From: Myxococcales bacterium
GTDB taxonomy: Bacteria > Myxococcota_A > Bradymonadia > UBA7976 > UBA1532
NCBI GenBank assembly: GCA_020633555.1
Contig: JACKDL010000019.1
Span: forward strand, 60,001-124,000
Direction of reading: 5' to 3'
DNA: 64,000 nucleotides
Of the stretch, positions 45,257 through 56,868 are shown one piece after another (within the stretch, counting starts at the first letter, position 1; each line of letters opens with the position of its first letter). The notes under the pieces were generated by a model. The model saw only the letters and a list, made by a program, of their open reading frames with translations. It was not told the origin of the DNA and did not search any database. The translations under genes and the position numbers were made by a program.

Positions 45257-46306
45257 TCAGGGTTCGCCCAGATCCTCGATGCCCACCGCCGCCAGCACCC
45301 AGCGCTCGCCCACCTGCGCCACGTCGAAGTAGGGCTGCTCGCCGTAGCCCGTCGAGAAGTACACCCGGGCTCGGCCCTCGTGGGCCTTGCCCGCATTCCA
45401 CAGGTAGGCGCCGGCGTGGGCCGCGACGGCCTTGGCGAAGGGGCCCGACTCGAGCGCCTGGGCGAGCGCGGCGGGGGCCACCGGCTTGTCGAGCAGCCGC
45501 AGCCCGTCGGGCTGGACATGGGCCGCGAGGGCCGCGGCGTCCTTGCGCGCGAAGGCCCGGGCCACGCTGGCGGCGACCTCGGCGGCCGCGAGAGGCTGGA
45601 GCTCGGGGAAGGCCACCGCAGGCCCCGAGGCGGGGACCGAGGGCCCGTCGCCCGGCCGCACCGAGCCACACAGGGCGAGGAAGGCCGGCATGGTGTCGCA
45701 CGGGGCCTTGAAGACGTCGCAGCTCACCCCCGCCGCCTTGTGCCACCCGTCCAGGCTGCAGTGGCTGGCGTCCCAGCGCTTCGTGATGGCCCAGTGGTCG
45801 GGGGCCCACACCTGCTCGCTCTGCTTGGGGAACTGTTTATGGAACTGCGCCATGGCCCCCGGGCTGCCGTACCGGGGCGGCGGATTCGCCAGGGTGGTCA
45901 GGCTGAACAGGTCGCCGCCGACCTGAATGCGCAGCTCGATGTTGCGGCGCATCAGGCCGTCGGGGTCGTGGTCTTCGATGGTGCGCAGCTCGGTGGTGGC
46001 GCCCGCGGGCAGGTCGATGGTGCCCTTCAGCGTGGGACTCAGGGTGCTCAGGTCGACCCGGGTGTGCCCCGCCGGGGGGGCCGGCGCCTGGCTGGCCGGC
46101 GCCTGACTGGCCGGCGCCTGACTGGCGGCCTGACTGGGCGGTGCTTGACTGGCGGCCTGGCTGGGCGGGGCCCCGCGGGCGGGGACCGGGTCCCCGGCGG
46201 GTGCTGGCGAAGTGGGCTTTCAGCCCACCAGGGCGAGCAGCGCGAGGCCACCCGGGACGGCGCGGGCGAGCCCGCCCGAGAACAGTGCGCGGTGCGTCGC
46301 TGGCAT
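45257..46306 (-). CDS. lipoprotein gene whose lipobox cysteine codon is TGA
   Basis: The frame reads ATG (46306), MPATHRALFSGGLARA, hydrophobic GGLALLALVG, then TGA at 46222-46220 exactly where a lipobox Cys (LVGC) is expected, then KPTSPAPAGDP and a Ser-Gln-Ala-Pro repeat, then the domain proper. A downstream start at 45952 would give 231 residues without any signal peptide and cut a conserved-looking segment (GTIDLPAGATTELRTIEDHD). GAGG lies 7 nt before the upstream ATG. The C-terminal 230 residues are an alpha/beta domain with three Cys in the CSLDGWHKAAGVSCDVFKAPC region; family unknown. Explanations: TGC-to-TGA mutation, sequence error or recoding. Confidence 0.55.
46082..46157 (-). repeat. 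short in-frame tandem repeat coding Ser-Gln-Ala-Pro units
   Basis: Imperfect 15-bp units (GCCAGTCAGGCGCCG on the coding strand) repeat several times and code for (A)PASQ. They form the flexible spacer just after the lipobox of the gene at 45257-46306. Such repeats expand and contract by slippage. Confidence 0.8.
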
Positions 46307-46403
46307 CGATGAACCTCGGTGAGTGGCCTGGGCTCATCTTGCGGGACGGCGTCGCGGCTGGCCAGCCCACGCCAGCCCCGCCCGGCTCAGCCGCGGCGCG
46401 TCC

Positions 46404-49325
<2,922 letters not shown>

Positions 49326-49462
49326 GTGGGCTCCCCCGGTGGCGAGCCGGCGCGTGCCGGCGGCGCCCATAGAGGACCCGAAGGGCCCGCCCCGATCAAG
49401 CGCCGTTGGCTTGTGCTTGCCGTGGCTGGCGGGCAGCATCGACCCACACCTGGGAGGTTGGC

Positions 49463-50548
49463 ATGAGACGGAACAGCGGGCTGTGGGCGGCGGCGTGCGC
49501 GGTGGGCCTTTGGGCGTGTGGATCGACGGCCAGCGAGGCGCGGCCGGACGAGGATCTGGCGGCGGGCCTGGCCCGGCTGGTGGCGAAGCACGGGGTACCA
49601 TCGCTGTCGGCCGTGGTGGTGGCGGACGGGCGGGTGCTGGACCTGGCGGCGGCGGGTGAGGCCGATCCGGCGTCCGGCCGAGAAGCCACCGTGGACACCC
49701 TGTACGGCCTGGCCTCGTGCTCCAAGCCCTTCGTGGGCCTGCTGGCGGCCTTCGCCGTCACCGACGGCGCCGTCGAGCTGGACGAGGACATCAACGACGT
49801 CCTGGAGTGGCCGCAGCCCGTGCGTCACCCCGACCACCCCGACACGCCGGTCACCCTGCGTCAGCTCCTGACCCACCGCGGCGGGATCGCCGAGGACACG
49901 GCGGCGGACTACGAGACCTACCCCAAGCCCGATCCCGACCAGCCGCTGGGGCCCTTCCTGCAGGCCTTCCTGGCCCAGCCCAGCGGGTGGGCCGATCACG
50001 CGCCGGGGGCCGCCGAGGCGTACTCGAACCCGGGCGTGGCCCTGGCGGCCCATGTGCTCGAGGTGGCCGAGGGGCAGGATTTGCGGGCGCTGAGCAAGGC
50101 CCGCCTGTTCGACCCGCTGGGCATGAAGGACACCCGCTGGTTCTATGGGGACCTGAGCGCCGAGCAGAAGGCCCGCCACGCCGTGCCGGTGGATGACGGC
50201 GGCGAGCCCTATGAGATCTACGGCTTCAACGACTACCCCAGCGGGCTGCTGCGCTCCACGGCCCGCGACCTGGGGCGGCTGCTGGTGGCCCTCACCCGGC
50301 CCGGCGGCGCCCTGCCGGCGGCAGTGGTGCAGGCGTTCCAGTCCACGCCCATGCTCATCGAGGTGGCCACCGGCGGGGGCTTGACCGAGTACAACCACTC
50401 GGGGGGCGAAGCCGGCGTGAACACCTACCTGGCCTACCGCAGCGACGGCGTGGCCTACGCGTGGCTGTGCAACGGCGACCTGGATGACGACGCGCTGGAT
50501 GCCCTGGCGGCGGATCTGGACGCCCTGTTGCTGGCGCAGGTGGAATAG
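49463..50548 (+). CDS. class C beta-lactamase-family serine hydrolase (lipoprotein)
   Basis: A 361-residue exported protein with a lipobox-like LWAC (Cys about 19). The catalytic Ser-x-x-Lys is S85 to K88 in ASCSKPF, the second motif Tyr-x-Asn is YSNPG, and the third, in place of KTG, is HSGG. This is the general arrangement of class C and esterase-type beta-lactamase-family proteins (serine hydrolases such as EstB, D-peptidases). It probably acts on peptides, esters or lactams in the periplasm; whether it hydrolyses antibiotics is unknown. ATG with GGGAGG 7 nt upstream. The 137-bp gap before it holds no obvious operator. Confidence 0.85.
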   Translation: MRRNSGLWAAACAVGLWACGSTASEARPDEDLAAGLARLVAKHGVPSLSAVVVADGRVLDLAAAGEADPASGREATVDTLYGLASCSKPFVGLLAAFAVTDGAVELDEDINDVLEWPQPVRHPDHPDTPVTLRQLLTHRGGIAEDTAADYETYPKPDPDQPLGPFLQAFLAQPSGWADHAPGAAEAYSNPGVALAAHVLEVAEGQDLRALSKARLFDPLGMKDTRWFYGDLSAEQKARHAVPVDDGGEPYEIYGFNDYPSGLLRSTARDLGRLLVALTRPGGALPAAVVQAFQSTPMLIEVATGGGLTEYNHSGGEAGVNTYLAYRSDGVAYAWLCNGDLDDDALDALAADLDALLLAQVE

Positions 50549-50619
50549 CAGGGCGCGCGCCGGCCGCGTCCCCCGTGCTAGAACTGCCCCCCTCGAACCC
50601 GGCAGAGGTGGCGGTGGCC

Positions 50620-51999
50620 ATGCGCGGCTTGGCGGTGTTGCTCCTGACCCTGGGCGCCCAGGGGTGCTTCGACTACACGCCCGACGTGGTGCCCGGCGTC
50701 CCCGATCCCGGGGGCGCCGGAGGCCAAGGCGGCGCGGGCGGGTCCGGCGGCGCGGGCGGGCAGGGGGGCCAGGCGCCCGCCGAGCCCGTCTACTTCGCCG
50801 ACTGCGCCGACGCCCCCGATCTGGCGGGTGCCTACGCCCCCACGGGCTGCGCCCACACCGTGCAGCACCCCGAGGGCATCACCGACACGGTGTCGAGCTG
50901 CGGGGCCGCCGACGCCGATCCCACGGCGGTCCACGTCACCTTTCCCACCGCCGATCCCTCCACCACCGTGGCCATCCAGTGGACCACCGGCGGCGGCACG
51001 CGGCTCAGCGAGGTGCGGGTGGGCGCTTCGCAGGACGCCCTGGACCAGGTGTTCCACGGCCACTCCTTCACCTACGACGCCCTGGAAGGCCGCCGCCTGC
51101 ACGAGGTGCACCTGTGCGGCCTGACCCCCGGGCGCACCTACTGGTACCAGGTGGGCGGCGAGGGCCACTTCAGCCCGGTGCACCGCTTCACCACCGCCCC
51201 CGCGCCCGACAGCGACGACGAGTACCTGTTCGCCATCACCGGCGACACGCGCTCGGCCAGCACCAACGTGCTGTGGACCCAGCTCATCGAGTCCCTGTCG
51301 GGGGTGGGCGTGGACGCCATGCTCTTCAGCGGCGACGCCGTGGAACTCGGGCTGGTGCAGGCCCAGTGGGACGCCTGGTTCCAGGCGGGCGGCGAGGGCT
51401 TCGCGAGCATCCCGTTCATCCCCACCAACGGGAACCACGACCTGCTCACCCTGAACTACCTGGCCCAGTTCGCCCTGCCCCGCAACGAGGAGAACTTCGC
51501 CTACCGCTACGGCAACGCGGTGATCATCTCGCTCAACGACTTCCCCCTGGGCGACCGCGAGGCCCTGTCGGGCCGCACGAAGCAGTTCCTGGCCGACACC
51601 CTGGAGGCCAACAAGACCGTGAAGTGGAAGTTCGTGCTCCACCACCGCCCGCTGTTCAGCGCCAGCACGGCCCATGGCTCGGCCACGGCGCTGGTGGACG
51701 AGTGGATGCCCCTGTACGACCAGTACCAGGTGGACGCTGTGTTCAACGGCCACGACCACAACTACGAGCGCACCCGGCCCATCAGGAACAACCAGGTGGT
51801 GCCGCCGGGGCAGGGCACCTACTACGTGGTGGCCGCGGGCGTGGGCGCGCCCATGTACGACAACGGCAGCCAGTGGTGGACGGCCATCAGCGAGAGCACC
51901 CCCAGCTACGCCCTGCTGCGGGTGGCGGGCGATCGCGCCGAGTTCACCGCCTACCGGCTCGACGGGACCGTCATCGACGAGTTCGTGATGGAGAAGTGA
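50620..51999 (+). CDS. purple acid phosphatase-like metallophosphoesterase lipoprotein
   Basis: A 459-residue predicted lipoprotein (lipobox LGAQGC), Gly-rich linker (GAGGQGGAGGSGGAGGQGG), a fibronectin-like N-terminal domain (TTVAIQWTTGGGT, LTPGRTYWYQVG) and the metallophosphoesterase domain from about 205. Metal-site motifs: ITGDTRS (motif I), FSGDAVELG, PTNGNHDLL, FVLHHRPLF and FNGHDHNYERT. The fibronectin plus phosphatase order is that of purple acid phosphatases. It should hydrolyse phosphomonoesters at the surface. Start ATG at 50620. Stop is 5 nt before the next start, so the next gene is co-transcribed. Confidence 0.88.
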   Translation: MRGLAVLLLTLGAQGCFDYTPDVVPGVPDPGGAGGQGGAGGSGGAGGQGGQAPAEPVYFADCADAPDLAGAYAPTGCAHTVQHPEGITDTVSSCGAADADPTAVHVTFPTADPSTTVAIQWTTGGGTRLSEVRVGASQDALDQVFHGHSFTYDALEGRRLHEVHLCGLTPGRTYWYQVGGEGHFSPVHRFTTAPAPDSDDEYLFAITGDTRSASTNVLWTQLIESLSGVGVDAMLFSGDAVELGLVQAQWDAWFQAGGEGFASIPFIPTNGNHDLLTLNYLAQFALPRNEENFAYRYGNAVIISLNDFPLGDREALSGRTKQFLADTLEANKTVKWKFVLHHRPLFSASTAHGSATALVDEWMPLYDQYQVDAVFNGHDHNYERTRPIRNNQVVPPGQGTYYVVAAGVGAPMYDNGSQWWTAISESTPSYALLRVAGDRAEFTAYRLDGTVIDEFVMEK

Positions 52000-52004
52000 G
52001 CGCC

Positions 52005-52607
52005 ATGCCCTCGGACGCGCAGGACACCCTCTACCGGGTCTTCATCATCGGGCGGCTGGGCCACGGCCCGCAGGCCCTGGACTTCTACCACTGGCTGGCG
52101 GTGAGCGTGGGGCAGGACGCCCCGCCGCCCATCGACGAGCTGCAGATCCCGGTGATGCCCACGCCCGACGCCCCCGTGCTGGCCGAGTGGATTCAGGCCA
52201 TCCACCAGATGGTGGGCACGGACCCCGCCGAGCGGGCCCGCACGATCCTGGTGGGCCACAGCACAGGCGCCATGGCGTGCGTGCGCTACGCCGCGGCCCT
52301 GCCGCCCGGCAACCCCATCGGCGGCCTGCTGGCCGTGGGCGCGTGGTGGGATCTGGACGGTGAGTGGCCGCAGCTCCGCGCGTTCATCGACGCCCCGCTG
52401 GACCTGGCCGCCGCCCGCGCCAACCTGCCGCGGGTGATCACGCTCATCAGCGACAACGACCCGGTGACCGCAGACTCCGAGGGCAACGCCGCGCTCTGGC
52501 GGGAGCGGCTGGACGCCGAGGTGCGCGTCATCCCGGGCGCGGAGCACTTCAACCACCCGGTGCAGCCGGCGGTGCTGCAGGCCTTCAAGGACCTGCTGGG
52601 GATGTAG
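52005..52607 (+). CDS. RBBP9/YdeN-type small alpha/beta serine hydrolase
   Basis: A 200-residue single-domain hydrolase. The nucleophile elbow is GHSTG with S86; the catalytic Asp is probably in VITLISDNDPV, and the His in GAEHFNHPVQPAV. Size and the NDP(V/I) and H(F)NH motifs match the RBBP9/YdeN family of small esterases of unknown substrate. It starts 5 nt after the stop of the metallophosphatase gene and lacks a signal peptide, so it acts in the cytoplasm. Converges on the small MYXO-CTERM-like gene with a 31-nt gap. Confidence 0.85.
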   Translation: MPSDAQDTLYRVFIIGRLGHGPQALDFYHWLAVSVGQDAPPPIDELQIPVMPTPDAPVLAEWIQAIHQMVGTDPAERARTILVGHSTGAMACVRYAAALPPGNPIGGLLAVGAWWDLDGEWPQLRAFIDAPLDLAAARANLPRVITLISDNDPVTADSEGNAALWRERLDAEVRVIPGAEHFNHPVQPAVLQAFKDLLGM

Positions 52608-52638
52608 CAGGCTGGCCGGCCAGGCCAGGCTCGTGCCG

Positions 52639-53250
52639 TCAGCGCCGGCGGCGGCGCCGCGCGCCCCAAAGGCCCAGGAACGCCAGGCCGAGCAGGCCGG
52701 CGCCGGCGGCGCCTCGGGTGGCCGGCGGCACGGCGCAGCCCCCGTCGTCGTCCGGGGTCTCCTGGGCCGCCCGCAGCGTCTCGCAGGGCTCGGCCTGCCC
52801 CATGAAGCCCTGGCACTCGGCGCTCAGCGTGTAGGTCCGCCCGTCGATGGTGTCGTGCAGCAGGACGCAGGCGCCGTCCACCACGGTGGCGACGCTGCCT
52901 GGATCGCACTGGCCCGCCCCGTCCTGGAAGCAGTGGGCCTGCAGGCACGCGTCCCGGTCCGCGCCGTCGCCCGCGTCGCCGCGCGGCGGGTTGTCGGCCA
53001 GCACCGTGCAGCTCTCGGCGTAGAATTCATACGGCAGACACGACGGGGAGATCGGGTGGAGGATGCAGTAGCCAGGGAGCAGGCTGGTCCCGGGTGAAGT
53101 GCACTGGCCCGAAGGGCCAAAGCAGAACTGCGTGAAGCACTCTTGGAGGGTATGGGTCTGCACCCCCGGGCCTTGAGTGTCGGCCAGCGTCTGGGCGCCG
53201 ACCGGGGCGCCGAAGGCAAGGACCAGCAGCGTTGGGAGAGTGCGCGACAT
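52639..53250 (-). CDS. small Cys-rich surface protein with MYXO-CTERM-like tail
   Basis: A 203-residue exported protein: signal peptide MSRTLPTLLVLAFGAPVGA; a mature part with many Cys (CFTQFCFGPSGQCTSPG, CILHPISPSCLPYEFYAESC, CLQAHCFQDGAGQC) and a tail with GGC, a hydrophobic helix (AGLLGLAFLGLWG) and ARRRRRR. The tail has the MYXO-CTERM type arrangement (Cys, transmembrane segment, Arg cluster). No catalytic motif; probably a small surface-exposed disulphide protein. Start ATG with GGAGG directly upstream. It is divergent from the lipoprotein gene at 53423. Confidence 0.75.
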   Translation of the reverse strand: MSRTLPTLLVLAFGAPVGAQTLADTQGPGVQTHTLQECFTQFCFGPSGQCTSPGTSLLPGYCILHPISPSCLPYEFYAESCTVLADNPPRGDAGDGADRDACLQAHCFQDGAGQCDPGSVATVVDGACVLLHDTIDGRTYTLSAECQGFMGQAEPCETLRAAQETPDDDGGCAVPPATRGAAGAGLLGLAFLGLWGARRRRRR

Positions 53251-53422
53251 AGGACCTCCGCTCCCGCCGACTGTGGCAGGTGCCACCGGGCTGGGCAAGC
53301 GGCGGGGGCCCGACCAAGGGGGCGCGGGCCGGGGGGCGGTGCAGTACCATGGGTGGCTCGCAGGCTGGACACGGGCGCGCAGGCGACGCGACCGGCGCAC
53401 GCCGAGGCGGGAGGTTCGTGGC

Positions 53423-53863
53423 ATGGAGATCATCCCCTCAGGGCGCCGCGCGATGGGGGGCCCCGGCGCCCGCAGACGCTGGCCCCTGGCAGGGCCCATC
53501 CCGTTGGCCCTGCTGGCGCTGTCGGCCTGCGAGGGCGGGCGCCCGGCCCAGCCGGCGAGCCCGCCCTTGCCCTCGCGGCTCGGGGCGCCCCTGCAAGAGG
53601 GCCAGCGCTGCCAGGTCGCCGAGGCGACGGGGTGCGCCGCAGGGCTGGCGAGGACGTGCACCGGCGTGGCGCGGCGGGGGCCGGTCGTCGCGCAGACCCC
53701 GGCCTTCAACGACTGCGTGCTGCGCAGCCAGCGCTGCCTGGCGCAGGCCGCCGGTCCCGCCGGCGCCGAGGCGTGCCGCCAGGCGCAGGTCGACTGCGTC
53801 CGGGCCAACTTCCAGGCCGACGCCCTGGCGTGCCGGACCTTCCACTGCACCCCGTGCCGGTGA
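53423..53863 (+). CDS. small Cys-rich lipoprotein
   Basis: A 146-residue lipoprotein with a long Arg-containing N terminus before the hydrophobic core (WPLAGPIPLALLALSAC, lipobox LSAC). The mature part has about ten Cys (CQVAEATGC, CVLRSQRC, CRQAQVDC, CRTFHCTPC). Family unknown. GGGAGG lies 10 nt before the ATG at 53423. Its stop overlaps the following GTG (GTGA), so it is coupled to the glycosyltransferase gene and may belong to the same envelope-glycan unit. An earlier in-frame start exists without a ribosome site. Confidence 0.65.
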   Translation: MEIIPSGRRAMGGPGARRRWPLAGPIPLALLALSACEGGRPAQPASPPLPSRLGAPLQEGQRCQVAEATGCAAGLARTCTGVARRGPVVAQTPAFNDCVLRSQRCLAQAAGPAGAEACRQAQVDCVRANFQADALACRTFHCTPCR

Positions 53864-54774
53864 TCGCGCGCCCCCCCGATCCGCTGGTGTCGGTGGTGAC
53901 GCCGGCGCGCGACGAGGCGGGCAACCTGGCCCCCTTCTGCGACGCCGTGCGGGCGGCCCTGCCCGGCGTGCGCCTGGAGCTGCTGGTGGTGGACGACGGC
54001 AGCCGGGACGCCACCCTGGCCACCCTGCGGGCGCTGGCGGCCCAGGCGCCCGACCTGCGCTACCTGTCGCTGTCGCGCAGCTTCGGGCAGCAGGCGGCGC
54101 TGAAGGCCGGCCTGGATCACGCCCGGGGCGACTGCGTGATCACCCTGGACGTGGACGGCGAGCACCCCGCCGCCCTGCTGCCCGAGCTGCTGGCGCGCTG
54201 GCAGGCGGGGGCCGCAGTGGTGCGCACCCGACGGGTGGATCGGGCCGGGCGGCGCTGGGTGGCTCGCGCCTATTACCGCCTGCTGCGGGCGCTGGGCGAC
54301 GTGCAGGTGGCGCCGGGCGCGGCCGACTTTCGCCTGCTGGACCGGGCGGTGGTGGAGATCCTGCGCGGGCTGCCGGAGCGCGACCTGTTCTGGCGCGGCC
54401 TGGTGGCCTGGCTGGGCTTCCCCCAGGCCGAGGTGGCGTACGCGGCGGGCGCCCGGCGGTGGGGCGTGCCCAGCTACCGCCTGCGTGACCGGCTGCGGCT
54501 GGCCGCCAGCGGCGTCACCGGCTTCGGCACCGGGGGCCTGCGCTGGGCGGCGTGGCCGGGCGCCCTGGCGGTGGCGGGTGCCCTGGGCGTCGCGGCCTGG
54601 GCCGCCCTGACCCCGGGGCCCGGCTGGCGCTGGGTGCTGGCCGCCGTGCTGGGCCTGGGGGGCCTGCAGCTGCTGGTGCTGGCGGTGATGGGCCTGTACG
54701 TCGGCCGCCTGCTGCTGCAGGCGAAGGGGCGGCCCGTGTACCTGATCCAGGAGACGGACGAGGGGCCGCGGTGA
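53860..54774 (+). CDS. GT2-family polyprenyl-phosphate glycosyltransferase (DPM1/GtrB/ArnC type)
   Basis: A 304-residue enzyme with an N-terminal glycosyltransferase-2 domain and two C-terminal membrane helices. Motifs: LVSVVTPARDEAGN at the start, LLVVDDGSRDAT (the DxD-like acidic pair DD), SLSRSFGQQAALKAGLDHA, ITLDVDGEHP and later RLLDR plus GLPERDLFWRGLVAWLGF. Two hydrophobic helices follow (WPGALAVAGALGVAAWAAL; VLAAVLGLGGLQLLVLAVMGLYVG). The family transfers a sugar from a nucleotide donor to polyprenyl phosphate, the supply step for membrane GT-C enzymes such as the next gene. GTG start coupled by GTGA to the upstream gene and GTGA to the next. Confidence 0.9.
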   Translation: MIARPPDPLVSVVTPARDEAGNLAPFCDAVRAALPGVRLELLVVDDGSRDATLATLRALAAQAPDLRYLSLSRSFGQQAALKAGLDHARGDCVITLDVDGEHPAALLPELLARWQAGAAVVRTRRVDRAGRRWVARAYYRLLRALGDVQVAPGAADFRLLDRAVVEILRGLPERDLFWRGLVAWLGFPQAEVAYAAGARRWGVPSYRLRDRLRLAASGVTGFGTGGLRWAAWPGALAVAGALGVAAWAALTPGPGWRWVLAAVLGLGGLQLLVLAVMGLYVGRLLLQAKGRPVYLIQETDEGPR

Positions 54775-56868
54775 GCCCGCGCGTGGGCCGTCTGCGGGAC
54801 GGGCGCCTGCTGGACGGCGTGGGGCTGCTGGCCATCGTCGGCACCGTGGCGAGCTGCCTGTCGCCGGCGCTGTTCACCGCCCAGGCGCTCACAGGCTGCG
54901 ACGTGGGGGCCCACCGCGGGGCGCTGCTGGACCTGCTGGCCCACGGCTGGCCCTTCGACGCGCTGCGGGTCTACAGCCCGGCCCAGCTCGCGGGGGCGCC
55001 GCAGCTCGTCCACTACGCCCCGCTGCCCACCTGGTCCGCGGCGGCGCTGGCGCGCCTGGGGGTCCCGGTGGGGCTGGCCGGCAACGTGGGCTACGCCTGG
55101 CCCGCCTTGGCGCTGCCGCCGGCGGCGTGGTGGGCGGGCCGGCGGCTCGACCTGCCGCGGCCGGCCCCACTGCTGATGGCCCTGGGCGCGGCGCTGCTGC
55201 TGATGCGCCCGGTGAACCACGCCTGGGGCGGCAACCTCAGCTCCACCTTCGCCGGGCAGTTCAGCCACGGGCACGCCCTGGTGTGGCTGTGCCTGGCCCT
55301 GGGGGCCCTGGCGCCGGCTTTGGCGCAGGCGCGGGCGCCCCGGGCGGGGGCGGTGGGCCTGGCGGCGGTGATCTTGAGCCACGGCTACGTGGCGCTGGTG
55401 ACGCCGGCCTGCTTGCTGGCCCTGGCGCTTTGGGGGCCGGGCCCCAGCCGGACGCAGCGCCTGCGGGGCCTGGCCTGGGCCGGCGCCGTGGCCGTCGCCC
55501 TGTCGGCGTGGTGGTGGTGGCCCATGGTGGACAGCGCCCCCTGGACCACGCCCTACGCCGACGCCTGGTGGCCCGCCGCGCCCTGGCACGAGCGGCTGCC
55601 CGTGCTGCTGCGGCCGGCGTGGGCCCTGGGGGCCGGCGCGACGCTGTGGCTGGCCGCCTGGCGGGCCGCGCCCTGGCGGGCCCCTGGCGCTGTGGGCGCT
55701 GCCGGCGCTGGCGGCCGTCGCGCTGGCCGCGGTGCAGCCCGCGTTGGGTCTGGTGGACATCCGCGCGCTGCCCCAGGCCCAGCTCTTCAGCCTGTTCGCC
55801 GCGGCGGTGGCGGTGGGCGCCGCGCTCCAGCGGGCGCCGGCTCGGGTGCAGGCCGCGCTGACGGTCGCCCTGCTGGCGCTGGGGCTGGGGAGCGGGCGCC
55901 TGGCGATGACGCCGCTGGCGCCGCAGATGACCCGGCCGACCCCGGTGGCGGCCCTGCCGGGCGGGCCCGACGTGCAGGCGACCATCGCCCACCTGGCGGG
56001 CCGTCCGGGGCCGCTGCGCGCGCTGGTGGAGGGGGGCTTCGAGCCCGGCGCCGCACACCGCTTCCACAGCCTGTACTGGGACAGCGGCCGCGCGACGCTG
56101 CCCAGCGCGTACCAACAGGCCGTGCCGGGGGCGCGGGCCCTGTTCGCCCTGCACGGGCTGGTGAGCGCCCACGGCGCCTGCCCCTTCGCCGAGGGCTGCC
56201 CCAGCCCGGACGTGTTCCGCGCGGTGGCGGGCCTGCGCACCTTCGGGGTGGGGGACCTGTGCGTCCACACGCCTCGCCTGGTGGCCGAGGCCGACTTCGA
56301 GCCGGCGCTGGCGGCCAACGGGGCCTTCGGGCCGTGGCGGTGCTACGCCGTGATCCCGCCGCCAGCCCTGGTGGATCTGTGGGACGCGCCGCCCCCGGTG
56401 GTGCCCGCGGGCGACGACTGGCGCCAGCGCTTCGCGGCCGCCGTCACCGCGCCGGGTCAGCCGGGCCCGCCCCGGTTGGTGGGCGAGCACCTGCCGCCCG
56501 AAGTGAGCGGTCGGCTGGGCGAGGCGGACGTCTGGGCCCACCCCCGGGGCTGCGCGCCCACCGTCACCGTCGAGCCCAACCGGCTGGTGCTCGACACCCC
56601 CTGCCCGGGCCACGCTCACCGCCTGAAGTACAGCTTCCACGGCAGCTTCCGCGCCGACACCGGGGACGTGCCCTTCCTGGTGGAGCCGGGCTTCATCGGC
56701 CTGATCCCGTCGGCACGGCGGGTGGTGCTCACCTTTGGGGCCACGCCCGGCTGGCGGGTGGCGGGCTGGGGGTCGCTGTGGGCGCTGCTGGGGCTCCTGC
56801 TTGCGGGCGGGGCCCGCGCGCGGCGCTGGATCTACGGCCAGCGCGCGGTCAGCCGCCCACCAGCGTGA
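54771..56868 (+). CDS. GT-C-like polytopic membrane glycosyltransferase, frameshifted
   Basis: The gene starts at GTG 54771 (GTGA overlap) with about ten hydrophobic helices. The first part runs in one frame to about 55680 (WRAAPWRA) and continues in another from about 55681 (PLALWALPALAAVALAA). The break lies in the CCCC at 55681-55684; one missing C would restore the frame. Motifs include GCDVGAHRGAL and WGGNLSSTFAGQFSH, the first resembling the DxGxH-type loop and the second the GGNLxSTxAGxF loop of PTPS-related membrane glycosyltransferases. The C-terminal part is a periplasmic domain with Cys and a final hydrophobic helix. It should transfer a sugar from a polyprenyl-phosphate donor. Its last 20 bases overlap the opposing gene. 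Confidence 0.75.

Noticed and set aside
55127..55861. 244-codon ORF inside the GT-C-like gene
   Set aside because: It is an out-of-phase Gly/Ala/Arg frame; the hydrophobic frames on each side explain the region.
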